From Chloranthus sessilifolius (Eukaryota; Streptophyta; Magnoliopsida; Chloranthales; Chloranthaceae), in contig CM037587.1 of assembly GCA_021018995.1 (NCBI GenBank), positions 92,067,251 to 92,131,250 on the forward strand: a stretch of 64,000 nucleotides of DNA. The letters run 5' to 3'. The stretch's first letter is position 1; each line of letters begins with the position of its first letter. The position numbers and the translations under genes were made by a program. Below, in pieces: positions 11,128-21,279 of the stretch. Under the pieces are notes generated by a model. It had not been told where the DNA came from. It made no database searches and saw only the letters and a list, made by a program, of their open reading frames with translations.

Positions 11128-11281
11128 TATGGTGATTCCTCAGCGCCTCAGGTAAAGCCTGTGATAGATCACGCACGTCATATTCTTTGTTAGCTTCTCG
11201 AGATCGAAAAACATAATCCATGTCTTCATTGAGATTCTCAGATAAATAAAAACAACCCAATTTGCTATGCGTCTTTTCCAC
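11128..11281 (-). CDS. PP2C-family protein, exon downstream of the phosphatase domain
   Basis: On the minus strand a pyrimidine-rich acceptor ending TACTGTAG precedes GTGGAAAAGACG, and the exon ends before the consensus donor GTGAGT (11122-11127). It encodes VEKTHSKLGCFYLSENLNED, then MDYVFRSREANKEYDVRDLS and QALPEALRNHH. The frame is open, enters in phase 0 and leaves in phase 1. The phase agrees with the exon at 12579-12655. I recognise no domain in this stretch; it matches the linker expected between the PP2C and kinase-like domains of the fused plant family. Later exons are not in view, or I could not find them. Confidence 0.72.
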
Positions 11282-12578
11282 CTACAGTAAGAGGAAAAAA
11301 AAAACAATCAACTCTCAGAGAATTAAAGCATGATTCATAGACACAAGAATATGTTAATACATAAACATTGATATCAACCACACCATAAGACATTCTTGTT
11401 TGATATCCATCACACGTTCGTTCCATAATTCAAGATCGTCCAGATATTAATTAGTGGTAAGAACAAGATAGAATACATCATCATTGCCTGGTCCCATCTA
11501 TTTGGTGTTGGCGAGAAGATCAAATATGTCCATGGTAGAATTGACGAACCAAGTGCAGATGGAAGACATAAAGAAATGAAAAAAAAAACCTCCTAAGATG
11601 GTCACCATATATTGAATGGAGCCACAATAGTAATGGAAAGGGTAAAGAAATGTGAGACCCTATGAACATAATTTACTCACACAAGAACAATAGAGCCATC
11701 ATATATTAGTTGTATTGAAAGATTGCTTAAACTAACAAGGTGAGAAGTATCATGGACCATCCAATCGACCTCTGGAAAAAATTGACAGCCAAAAGCAAGT
11801 AAAAGAACAGAGAAATTAAACTTGTTGGCTCGCCTAACCCTGAGTATGATCATATTCACGCTTATGTACTTAGACATGAGTCACTTCCACCCTTTCAAAC
11901 CTGCATCTGCCTTATCCTAGCGTGAGGAGAATCAACTCTGGCAAGTGGGGAAAGAAAATGGTAAGGGGTAAGAAAATGGTTGTGGAGAGGCTCATGATGA
12001 CTTCAGGTGTACATTTTGTGAGAAGTTGAATTACAACGTGGGGAAGGGTCCTCTCTGGCAAGTGCACATGATCATGGCTTCAAATCTCGAACAATATTGA
12101 GACATAACATCCAACACATTTCGGTATAGTGTTGGGTGATACAAATCCAAATATGTTTGTATCAGATAAAATAAACCAATATGGAAAAGCTAGCATTCAT
12201 CCTTCTTCTCAATAAAATAGATATATTACAATTTTCATGGAAGATATATAGATATAAAATTTAACAAAAGCAATGTTTATTTTACAACAATTTTACAACA
12301 ACTATTAAATAATAATGATCGATATAATCAAGAAATGATTACTTATAGGAGTCCAACGTAATTTACAAAGAGGAGGAGCTTCCTAACATGCACTACACCA
12401 GAGAATACAAAAATCTCATTCAGTAAGTTGAAAGTTGTAAAATAATCCTAATGAATGCAAAACTAGAAAACAAATAATCCAATTTTAGAAATAAGAATAT
12501 CATGAAAACTAAAGAAAATCAAATAAAACTTGGCAGACAAATATCTTGCAGGGTCTAATATTAACACTTCATTCTTAC
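11282..12578 (-). other. PP2C intron, 1,297 bp
   Basis: It is bounded by a GTAAGAAT donor (12571-12578) and a TACTGTAG acceptor beginning at 11282. The interior is AT-rich. On the minus strand near 11400-11475 is a coding-like run, YLDDLELWNERVMDIKQECL, preceded by a stop. It could be a captured fragment and has no splice support. Confidence 0.65.
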
Positions 12579-12655
12579 CACTAACTTGTTGAAGTTAGTC
12601 ATAATCTGATTGGCATATTCCATTGTTATCAGGCCTGAACTGATGGCATCTTTAG
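12579..12655 (-). CDS. PP2C-family protein, short exon of 77 nt
   Basis: The minus strand reads acceptor TTGATCAG, then CTAAAGATGCC, and ends AAGTTAGTG before the donor GTAAGAAT. It encodes KDAISSGLITMEYANQIMTN plus FNKLV. It starts with two bases of a split codon, matching the single base left by the exon at 15343-15710, and ends on a codon boundary, matching the next exon. The exon is below the usual ORF length cut-off. Its assignment rests on the phase chain, the splice sites and its position. Confidence 0.68.
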
Positions 12656-13469
12656 CTGATCAAAGCGACAAATCACAATTAAATCAGAACGGATGATATC
12701 ATTACTCAAGAGAATGCAATAACATGGTCACGGCAGGAAAGAAAAAACTCATCACAGTATGACAGAAAAAGGCCATTACGTAAAATATGAAACTTCTCTA
12801 AGCTGGGATCAAACCCATGACGACAACATAGTGATGCACTATTATTCATCTCAAATGACATGGAAAACAATGGAACCAAACTGTGAAAAGAATGGAGATA
12901 TTTTGAGTAAAAAATATATTGATATATCCAACAACAAGAGTATTGAACTAAATTACATTGGAAAGATGTATGATGCAAAGGACAGATATACAAAGATCCG
13001 AATTGTTTCCTTGAAGGCCCCAGATGTCAATCAAGCTTAGAAATGGAATTGATGTGCTATTGAAAGTAATGCCCAAGTGCTATTGAAAGTAATGCCCAAG
13101 TGGTCGCATTTTTTGCTTTGACAGGCAGTTAATAGACCAAAATTTGCACCACCAAAATTATTATAATTGATGTATTTTTTAGATTAATGATCACCTGACT
13201 CAAGTCACACCGTTTCAAACAGGTTTGAGTAATAATTGAGTAGGCAGTAAGCGGTTGGAGGAAAGCAAAATGAACGAGAAGGAAATTGGTGCTTAGTAAT
13301 GTATGCGTGAAATATATACGGAGGCACAAGTTCATTGTACCAATTAAAAAATAAGAAATCAGAAAAGTATGAAAAATTAGTCAAATTAGCAGTAGAAGAA
13401 AAACAATTCAAGAAGAAATATATGCATTAGGCCATTAAGAAACAGCTAAGATAATTTTTTTCTCATATC

Positions 13470-14310
13470 AAGAAATTAATCAATACTAAACTAAGAACAT
13501 AGCAAACTAAACTAACAATAAAAGAAAAGAATTCAAGAAACGACTTTCAAATTAATTAAAAGAAACAACTTTCTTCTCTTTAGATTAAAATTAATAGATT
13601 CAAAATTTTAAATCAATAAGAATTAAAGAAACTACTTTCCTCGCACGTAGGACAAGAAAACTAGAGGAAATATCAAGAAGAACCATTGGCCTCACACCAA
13701 ACATATCTCAGGGAGGAAGAAGAATCTCTCTTTTATTTCAGCATTCATAATTATTACATAACATCATAATAATAAAAGCCTCTTTACATAAAAATATTTA
13801 AAACCAACTCTAAAGAAAACTTTAATTTCATTGAAAAAGAAAATACCTAAAATGCCCAATAAAAGTCTTTGATCGGATGGTCACAGGTTGCGAGTATCAA
13901 TCTCAAATTGATCCGTTGTATAAAGTGGTTGTAGCTACAAATCTGAAGAGAACTCTAGATGTAGATGCCTCAGATTAATACCCACAAGATCAAAATAATC
14001 GCTACGCGTGATCATGACTATTGTTGACTCCAACTGCTTATTGCGATCCTGATCAACTCTGATTGATCATCGCTTCGCATGATTGCGATCATCATAAAAA
14101 ACTCATCGCACCAAGAGATGTTGATCATGATTATTTCTGATCGGTGATTATGATCGTGACCAATAACTTGTCATTTAAAGCGATTTTGATCGTGATCAAC
14201 ACTAATAAGAAACACTTCCATGCAATCATAACCAAAAACCATCACTTCAAACAAATATTTTGCTACTCAAAAGGCGATCGCTCTGTGGGATCGCATTCAG
14301 CGATCACGGT
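13470..14310 (-). repeat. Diverged LTR-like remnant with GATC-rich palindromes
   Basis: The phrase GGCCTCACACCAAACATATC followed by GGGAGGAAGAAGAAT near 13686-13730, with a later 'aagcctctttacata' near 13778, matches the R/U5 side of the element A/C LTRs (for example 2756-2860). After it, at the position of the palindromic U3 block of those LTRs, this copy has many GATC palindromes, including GCGATCGC near 14274. The boundaries are approximate and no target duplication was found. Confidence 0.55.
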
Positions 14311-14319
14311 CAGCCCTTT

Positions 14320-15112
14320 GATGTTGGACTTTCCCTTGCGGTTCGGGCCCTTGATCCCTCAAATTGAAGGGTCAGACCTTAACCTCGGGATATAGTAAAT
14401 TCCTTTAAAAGAGCGATCAGGTTCGATCCAATGGTGCAATCTCTCCCATTTGGACCAAGGTCTGAAATGAGTGATCAAGTAACCAGTTATTCTGGATTAA
14501 ACCTTGTATAACGCCCAATCTTAAGGTTAAGGCCTAGATCAGGTATCATCAAGGAAAGATTACCCGAATCCTATGGAATTCGCTAATCTCGACTAAGGTT
14601 GAAACCTTAATATAATGAGGATGCAAATATTTTCAAATGACCAGCACCCGGTATTCGAGTTCGTTTACAAGATTCTACACCAAGTGGTCATGACAAGGCT
14701 CATTCATGAGCTTTTGGCGCTTTGCTACTTCATACTTCTCGATCGAACGGACCTAATTTCCGTCGTAGAGGTCCACATATGTATCAACCTCTATTCCACA
14801 TCAGACGGATTTCAGATTTCAAAAGTATACTGAGCATACATCTACTAAGCACCTAATGCTAAAGACGAAGATGATGATGCTGATGAAGACTTAGAATTTA
14901 GGAATTTTTTATTCATTTTCAGAGATATAATTATTTTACTTTTCTTTCGTTGGTTTAATCAGAGATATTCATTTTGATTTAATTAACGGGGCCTCGAATG
15001 CGATACCCGAAAGTGTAAAGTCCACCATTTCCATAAAACTCTCTCTTAGTGAGGGGAAATTTGTTACATTTGTTAGTGAAGGAATTTATTTCTATGCAAA
15101 TTTGTTGTGTAC
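14320..15112 (+). repeat. Dispersed repeat X, copy 3
   Basis: It shares the block CTTGCGGTTCGGGCCCTTGA followed by CCTCAAATT (about 14335-14362), ACCTTAACCTCGGGAT, GACGAAGATGATGATGCTGA (about 14863), GATATTCATTTTGATTTAAT (about 14964) and the common end GCAAATTTGTTGTGTAC (15096-15112) with copies 1 and 2. It lacks the short tandem repeats found at the left of the other copies. It lies in a PP2C intron. Confidence 0.65.
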
Positions 15113-15342
15113 AAGGTCATTTTGAAAAGGTAATTTATAGGCAGATTTTCCCAATTTTGTGGATCTGAAAATCACAATTTATCACAGAACACGAAGAAAA
15201 ATGGTCGCAAGAAGTCAAAATCTAGTGAGTTCGCAAGGCTCTATACTATTATGGAATGCTAATAAACATACAAAGTTGGCAGATGTAAATGGAAAAAATA
15301 TCCAGAAAATATAATTGAATTTTATGGAAGGAGAGGGATTAC

Positions 15343-15710
15343 CAAAGTCTTTACTATTAAGTTTTTGTAGTCCACAAGCTGAGGTGTCAGTGGTTCCCTC
15401 TAGATCACATCTTTCCATTACCAGGGAGTCAGATACAGTATAAGACCCCAATGGAACCACAACAGCTGCCAGGTTGTCCATGCTGCCCCTCTCAAAAGCA
15501 GCTTTTACTATGCAATCAGCCAATGACTCTGTATGTGTAGAAAAAGCTTCTGATTTTTTATGGATTTGCATCTGTATGTCCCATAACAGCTTGCAAATAT
15601 TCTGTGGAGTCATTTTCTCGAAGATCCCATCGGAGGCAACTACGAGATAGCTATCATTGCTAGTTAGAGGTTGCCAGCCCGCCACCTCAGGTACAGATAT
15701 AACACCAAAA
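15343..15710 (-). CDS. PP2C-family protein phosphatase, C-terminal part of the catalytic domain
   Basis: On the minus strand the exon follows acceptor CTTATTTTCAG and ends GACTTTG before donor GTAATC. It encodes FGVISVPEVAGWQPLTSNDS, then YLVVASDGIFEKMTPQNICK, and later ADCIVKAAFERGSMDNLAAV with VVPLGSY. SDGIFE and MDN are the late PP2C motifs that carry metal-binding Asp residues. PP2C enzymes remove phosphate from Ser/Thr using Mn/Mg. The upstream exon ends with two bases of a codon (AA) and this exon supplies T, giving SFKN-FGVIS in frame. The exon leaves in phase 1. The sequence is closest to the plant PP2C type that also carries a kinase-like C-terminal domain (my recollection of the family; not searched). 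Confidence 0.88.
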
Positions 15711-15713
15711 CTG

Positions 15714-16140
15714 AAAATAAGCAAGTGTGGAGAATGAATTAGAAGAAACTGAAAATTGACTTCAACTTAATCGATATGATCATATGGATTGCAATGCATG
15801 AATGTGATATACCAAAAAATCTGTAGTTCCTAAAGGTGAAACTACGCATTTTTGGATCTACGTGCATAAACAAAAAGGCAGAAATTACGTGACAACAAAA
15901 TAGAGATCTACAAATATTATAGAAAGTGGCAAAATGGCACGGAATGCCAGTTTACTGGTACTATCACGTGTTTTTGGTTGAAAGCATTGATAAGAATATT
16001 GGTTCATAGTTCCCTCAATATGATCAGCATTTTAGAGATCCCTCAATATAATCAGCATTTTAGAGATTATCTTAGTACGGTATTTCCCTACAAGGTCGAC
16101 ACATGATAAAATTATACAAAAAACACGTTTTGGGCCTTCA
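15714..16140. other. Intron sequence, small duplication only
   Basis: A 28-bp head-to-tail duplication built on CCTCAATAT(G/A)ATCAGC and ATTTTAGAGAT lies at about 16012-16068. Nothing else was recognised here. Confidence 0.6.
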
Positions 16141-16144
16141 GTTG

Positions 16145-16315
16145 GTAATAGAACAAGTAAATGTGGGTTAGTGATTTTGTGAGAAGAAGGTAGTAATAGA
16201 GTTCCGAGATTGGTTTTAGGGTTAGATTATGGGATAGAGATAGAAGAGAGAAGAAATTAGACAGAAATAGTAGACGAGAGAAGAAATTAGACAGAAATAG
16301 TAGACGAAAACTTAC
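16145..16315. repeat. Dispersed repeat Y, copy 1
   Basis: The sequence AACAAGTAAATGTGGGTTAG, then GGTAGTAA, GAGATTGGTTTTAGGGTTAG and GATAGAAGAGAG, is found again at about 45713-45830 in the same orientation. A 31-bp part of this copy (AGAGAAGAAATTAGACAG...) is also duplicated in tandem. The function and class are unknown. Confidence 0.65.
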
Positions 16316-16752
16316 AGTAACCCAAATTTCTAAATGAGTAATTGTTGTGGTTGAGAAGATGTAAGAGCCAATCTCCGAAAAGTGGAGGGTAAAAAGGTAA
16401 TTTTTGTCCAGGGATGTAGTAATTATTTCGGAGAAGTATGGGGTAAAATGAAAATTTTGATTTTAGGGGCAAAAAGGTCATTTTTCATAAAGCTCGGAGA
16501 CAAAATGGTAATGTAACATAAGTTTATACACTCAACTAAACTGTAGCAGCTAGGGCTGTCACCTTTTTTTTTTATTGATCGGTAATAAAGCAATATATTA
16601 AAAATGAAGAACAACAATACGGAGCGTACCTGAGTGGGTAGTGAAAAACTACCAAAAAACAAAAATTCGAAAGAACTCATTCCCTCAAGAAGACCCCAGC
16701 CAAGCCAGGTACATATGGCCGGGGTTAGATGATGATGTGCAACCCGCCAATT

Positions 16753-16754
<2 letters not shown>

Positions 16755-16804
<50 letters not shown>
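16755..16804. repeat. (TA)n microsatellite
   Basis: About 25 uninterrupted TA units lie directly next to the hairpin element at 16811-16929. The Tyr/Ile repeat frame over it is an artefact. Confidence 0.95.
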
Positions 16805-16807
<3 letters not shown>

Positions 16808-16810
16808 CTT

Positions 16811-16929
16811 AGGGTATTTGGTAACCCATTTATTAAAAATTAAAATATTAAATACACACACACGTGTATGTGTTTTTATGTGTATTTAAAATTTTAATTT
16901 TTTAATAAATGGGTTACCAAAATACCCCC
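16811..16929. mobile_element. Small hairpin MITE, 119 bp
   Basis: The left arm AGGGTATTTGGTAACCCATT, continuing with TATTAAAAATTAAAAT, is the near-exact reverse complement of the right arm, which ends ATAAATGGGTTACCAAAATA plus CCCC. A short ACACAC/GTGTATGTG loop joins them. Almost the whole element folds back on itself. Terminal GGGTATTT(T)GGTAACCC is the likely TIR. No clear target duplication was seen. Confidence 0.8.
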
Positions 16930-17189
16930 AAATAATATTTTTTCCCACACATGAATCTGAAGATATTTTAGTTAAATACCCTTACAAGTCAAGTATATAA
17001 TCTCTTTTGCTATCATGACTTGTAATAAAATTAGATTTATAGTTTTTTTTTTTTTTTTCAAAAACAAATTTTTAAAAAAGATTTTACAAATAAAATTAAT
17101 ATGTATAAAAAAAACTTCAAAAGAAAAAAAAGGCCCCCAACCCGGCCTAGGGCCAACCACTGACTAGCCTAGCCTGGCCCAATGATAGA
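16930..17189. other. AT-rich intron sequence
   Basis: It holds T- and A-homopolymers (17042-17060 and 17107-17131) and a 'cccggcctagggcc' GC patch near 17140-17155. No gene was seen. Confidence 0.5.
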
Positions 17190-17416
17190 CCTAGTAGAAG
17201 CTTAGCACCTTAATGAAGTGGAAACTAGTCAAAAGGAGGTACAAACTAGTCAAAGGAGGTGATCTAGCACAATCAAGGAGGTGATGCAACACTTGGCTCG
17301 TAGAAATGTCTAAGGGGCACAATCAAGGAAGCGATACAACACAATCAAGGAAGCAATACATCACAGTCAAAGGGGTGTTGCAACACCTTATGTTCATAAG
17401 AGGCCAAGAAGCACTG
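17190..17416. repeat. Short-period degenerate tandem repeats left of element C
   Basis: The phrases TAGTCAAAAGGAGGTA, ACAATCAAGGAGGTGATGCA, CACAATCAAGGAAGCGATAC and ACAGTCAAAGGGGTGTTGCA repeat every 25-45 bp. The array continues right of element C (37300-37390: TCAAAGAGGTAATATAAGAC, TTGAAGAGGTGATATAGGAC). Element C therefore inserted into the array. CACTG at 17412-17416 is its left target duplication. Confidence 0.75.
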
Positions 17417-18446
17417 TGACGCGGGAAGGTAATCCTAAAATGCGTGAATATGATTTTTATGCTATTTTGCCGAAATTAAATAAAATTAAATCAAGCTTAA
17501 TCTCAAAATTAACTCGATATCTTAGGGTTCAGAGAATTTAGATAAGCAGATCACGCGAGATTTGGCTAGAGTCCAATCCGATGCGCAAGTACCAATAGAT
17601 TAAAGGCAGGATCGGGCCTAGAGATAGAACTCTAGCTTTTCCATACTTGAGCGTTCGTCTTCAATCCGATGTAAATTCACGGGCTCGAACTAGGGTTGGG
17701 AAATAGCTTTATGGTTTTGTAATAGGCTTATGGTTTGGTTTATAGGTTTATGGTTTAGAAAAGGGTTTTGGCTCTGTTGATTTAGGGTTCCAGAAAGGGT
17801 TTAGGCTTTGGGATCAAGAAACTAATAGATTAGGGTTTAGAAATCTGGGATCAATAAAGGTGAAAGTTCAAGAGAAAACAAAGATGAATAGATAGCAGAG
17901 ATAACAAAGGATCAAAAGGAAATAGATATCAAAAGATAACGGTTTGGGAATCGCTCCCTTGGCCTCACGCCAAACTCATTTCGGGAAGAAGAATATTCAA
18001 ACATAAAAGCATTCAAAATATTCAATAACTAAATAAAAAGTGTTTACAAGCCTCCTTATATAGGCAACCAAAGCAATATTCGAAATAAAGAATCCTAACA
18101 TAATTAAAAGACTAAAAAAGGAAAATTTCGCAAAAATTAGAAATTCTGTCGCTGGGACGGAGTCGTCCCACAGATGTCCGTCTTTGAGGTCATGGGCGTT
18201 CGTGACCTGCGGACTCAGAACCACGGACGTCTGTGGGGCACTACGGATGTCCATCCCTCACGAAACAGTGAGGGGCTTATTTCACGGATGTCCGTCATGA
18301 GCCCACGGACGTCCGTCACTTGATGACGTTTTCAGCCTTCTTTTCCCCCTGTACTCGGGGTTCTCGGGCTCCCTCTTCGCTTCTTTCGACGCCGGTAGAA
18401 ACGATGTGGTCCAAAACCGATGTCCACGCACTCGACGTCCCCGTCA
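17417..18446 (-). repeat. 3' LTR of element C
   Basis: This LTR of 1,030 bp pairs with 36294-37299. It begins TGACGCGGG and ends CCCGTCA in plus-strand reading. The GACGTC-type palindromes lie at about 18150-18320. The polypurine tract follows at 18447-18460 (minus strand ...CCAGGAGAAT). Confidence 0.94.
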
Positions 18447-19178
18447 ATTCTCCTGGACCAAAAAGGTTTCATCACCAATGACTTGTGGTAGCTGTCGATC
18501 AAGTCGGGGATAAAACGGCAAACTTCATTCTCGTGGATCCAAGTGTTTTTAGACTCTGGTTTGCCGACCCATTTAACTAAGTACTTCTGGAATCCCCTGT
18601 TATATGTAGAGACGGCATGATCATTTATTATGTCCTCTATCTCATCTTTTCTCTGTCTACTTGGGGAAGGAAGAGGTACGGGCAGCAAGGTTGCGTTGGG
18701 GCTATGAGGTAGTTGGAGTGAGTTTTCAGGAGGTGGGGTGAAACCCAAGGAACCAAATCCTCCACATTGAACATTGAACTAACCCCTGTACCTGGAGGAA
18801 GCTTAAGCACGTATGCATTAGGACCACTCTGAGCCAAAATTCTAAAAGGTCCAGCACCTCTAGATTGGAGCTTCTTTGCGGATCCCGATGGGAACCGCTC
18901 TGGCCTAATTCAGACCATCACATAATCACCCACATGATATTCTTTAAAACGCTTGTGAGCATCTGCAGATAACTTATATTGATTGTTGCTTGAATTAATC
19001 TTTTGTCTAATTTCGGCATATAAGCTATGAATGTGTTGTTCAAATGCATCGGCAGACTCTGACACTCTATGGGATGCAGACATGGGGATCAAATCTAATG
19101 GTGTCCTAGGCTTATGACCATGTACTACCTCAAAAGGACTCATGCCTATAAACCTATTGACAGAATTATTATAAGCAA
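18332..19178 (-). pseudogene. Element C integrase C-terminus and chromodomain
   Basis: Minus-strand frames encode the end of the integrase (EFAYNNSVNRFIGMSPFEVV, then FKEYHVGDYVMV), the GPNAYVLKLPPG and FNVEDLV blocks, and a chromodomain-like segment (FQKYLVKWVGKPESKNTWIH). Chromodomains of such elements are thought to steer integration to marked chromatin. The last residues run past the polypurine tract into the 3' LTR, as they also do in element B. Frames change near 18640-18900. The gene is cut at 19178/19183 by element B and resumes at 23082. Confidence 0.88.
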
Positions 19179-19183
19179 ACTCA

Positions 19184-20126
19184 TGATGCGGGATGGTAAC
19201 CATAAAATGCGTGAATATGATTTTGATGCAATTTTGCATAAATTAAATAAAATTAAATCAAGCTTAATCTCAAAATTAGCTCGATACTTTTGGGTTCAGA
19301 GAATTCAGATAAGCAGATCACGCGAGATTCGGCTAGGGTCCAGTCTGATGCACAAGTACCGTTAGATTTAAGGCAGGATCGGGCCTAGAGATAGAACTCT
19401 AGCTTTTTCAGGCTTAAGCGTTCGTCTTCAATCTGATGTAGATTCACGAGCTCAAACTAGGGCTGTGGAAATAGGTTTATAGTTTTGTACTAGGCTTATG
19501 GCTTGGTTTAAGTTTATGATTTAGAAAAGGCTTTGGGCTCTGCGTGATTTACGGTTCTATAAAGGGTTTTAGGGTTTGGGATCGAGAAATCAATAGATTG
19601 GGATTTAGAAAAGGAAGCAGAGATTGATAGATAGCAAATATAATGAAAGATCAAAGAAAATAGATGACAAAATATAAGCAAGAAGATATATGTAAATCAC
19701 TCTCTTGGCCTCACACCAAACTCATCTCGAGAAGAAAAATATTCAAGCATAAAAGCATTCAAAATATTCAATTAACTAATTAAATTGTTTTTACAAGCCT
19801 CCTTATATAGGCCACCAAAGTAAAATTCGAAATAAAGAGTCCTAATAGAAATAAAAGACTGAAAAAAGGAAAAATTCGCAAAATTAGAAACTCCCATCGC
19901 GACGCCCACGAGCGTCTGTAGTGCCCCACGAACATCTGTGACCTACGCACAATGGAGGTTCAAAATCACAAACGTCCGTCACTATTCACGAATACTGTTC
20001 ACAGACGTCCGTGGCACTGTTCACGGACGTCCGTCACTGTTCATCAACAACTTTTTTTTCTCCCTTGAAGCTGAAAATTTTGTTACGGCCCAACTCCAAG
20101 GCTCTCGATCTTGACGTCCCCCGTCA
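19184..20126 (-). repeat. 3' LTR of element B
   Basis: The LTR is 943 bp and starts TGATGCGGG, a one-base change from TGACG. Its palindromic U3 block at about 19895-20045 alternates ACTGTTCA(C) with CGGACGTCCGT. The polypurine tract follows at about 20127-20140 (minus strand CGGGGAGAA). Confidence 0.93.
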
Positions 20127-21279
20127 TTCTCCCCGACTCAAAATGTTTCATCACCGATGAAACACACATGTTGTACTGATCAAGTATATCGGGGCCCGAT
20201 CGGTGGAAGTCTTTGCAACTAAGCCAAACAATCTCGGCTCCTGGTGATGTATGATTCTTATCTCGGTTGATTGTAGCGGGACGCACACGATAAACCTCTC
20301 CTTGATGAACCTGATAACCCGGCTCACCAACCCACTCTACCAAATATTTTTGAAGCTGCTCATCAACTCTCCCAGACCCGAAGGAATTCATCCTCGCTGA
20401 AATGTAATCGCGATATCGGTCGGGAATATAGTAACTCCAATGACGAGCTCTCTCATGATTGGCCCATGCACCCTTAGTAGTCGACTTACTAACACTTTGC
20501 ACCTCATAAACCAGAATCACTCTGCCGCAGGTGAATGCCACAAGATCATCTAAAATTTCCTCAATTACCTTTCTTCTCTGCCTGCTAGGGAAGGGAAGGG
20601 ATATCAACTGCAAAATTGGGAGGGGATTGGGGCTATGAGATGGCTGGAAAGGATTTTCAGGAGGTAGGGTTGAACCCAGGTAAGGTACTAGGTCCTCCAC
20701 ATTGAATGTTGAACTAACCTTTGTACCTAGAGGAAGCTCAAGCACGTATGCATTAGGACCACTCCTTACCAAAATTCTAAAAGGTCCAGCACCTCTGGAT
20801 TGAAGCTTCTTGGCAGATCCCGATGGTAACCACACAGGCCTAACCCGGACTATCACTTGATCACCCACGTGATATTCTTTAAAACGCCTGTGAGCATACG
20901 CAGATAACTTGTATTGATTGTTGGTTGAATTAATTTTCTGTTTAATTTCAGCATGCAAGGAGGAATGAGACTCAAAAGTTGACTCACAATAAGGGTCGGA
21001 ATGTATAGCGGTGTGCAACTCGAGACTAAGATGTGTATGCGCGTCTATGGACTCGATACTCTCATGTGCATGCGATGCTAACGACTCACATGTAACCGAC
21101 TCATGTGTGATTGAATCAAGTGACACTAAGGGCTCAGGTGCACTCCGCTCGAATAACTCGTGCGTATTCTGGTCAACCAAAACCAGGGACTTGTGCACAA
21201 CTGACTCTATGGACACTATCAGATCGTGCGTAGGTGACTCGGTCGAATCGTATGTGGGTGACTCCACATCACTACTCAC
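20083..21279 (-). CDS. Element B tail protein: repeat spacer, integrase C-terminus, chromodomain-like end
   Basis: This open frame of 398 codons begins in a spacer (residues about 1-110) rich in Ser, His, Glu and Thr, with THES/HESIES-like units. From about residue 108 it becomes the integrase C-terminus (AEIKQKINSTNNQYKLSAYA, FKEYHVGDQVIVRVRP, FNVEDLVPYLG). The chromodomain-like part (QKYLVEWVGEPGYQVHQGEV) is followed by a conserved end CKDFHRS...LDQY...MKHFESGRMTGD that also closes element E. The final codons lie in the LTR. The start Met is uncertain because gag reads into this region from 21276. Whether the protein is made is unknown. Confidence 0.75.
   Translation of the reverse strand: MSSDVESPTYDSTESPTHDLIVSIESVVHKSLVLVDQNTHELFERSAPEPLVSLDSITHESVTCESLASHAHESIESIDAHTHLSLELHTAIHSDPYCESTFESHSSLHAEIKQKINSTNNQYKLSAYAHRRFKEYHVGDQVIVRVRPVWLPSGSAKKLQSRGAGPFRILVRSGPNAYVLELPLGTKVSSTFNVEDLVPYLGSTLPPENPFQPSHSPNPLPILQLISLPFPSRQRRKVIEEILDDLVAFTCGRVILVYEVQSVSKSTTKGAWANHERARHWSYYIPDRYRDYISARMNSFGSGRVDEQLQKYLVEWVGEPGYQVHQGEVYRVRPATINRDKNHTSPGAEIVWLSCKDFHRSGPDILDQYNMCVSSVMKHFESGRMTGDVKIESLGVGP

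Larger units (their letters stand above)
12656..15342 (-). other. PP2C intron, 2,687 bp, with repeat insertions
   Basis: The donor is GTAATC at 15337-15342 and the acceptor ends at 12656. A 23-bp duplication (TGCTATTGAAAGTAATGCCC) lies near 13052-13100. A diverged LTR-like remnant covers about 13470-14310, and dispersed repeat X copy 3 covers 14320-15112. The plus-strand frame at 12759-13040 has no recognisable family and is probably chance. Confidence 0.65.

Noticed and set aside
11400-11560. Minus-strand YLDDLELWNERVMDIKQECL as an exon
   Set aside because: Stops lie directly beside it, it has no convincing splice pair, and the flanking exons are already in phase without it.
12759-13040. 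93-codon plus-strand frame in a PP2C intron
   Set aside because: No known family, AT-rich codons, and an overlapping minus-strand frame of equal length.
16641-16889. Frame with a Tyr-Ile repeat
   Set aside because: It is created by the (TA)n microsatellite.
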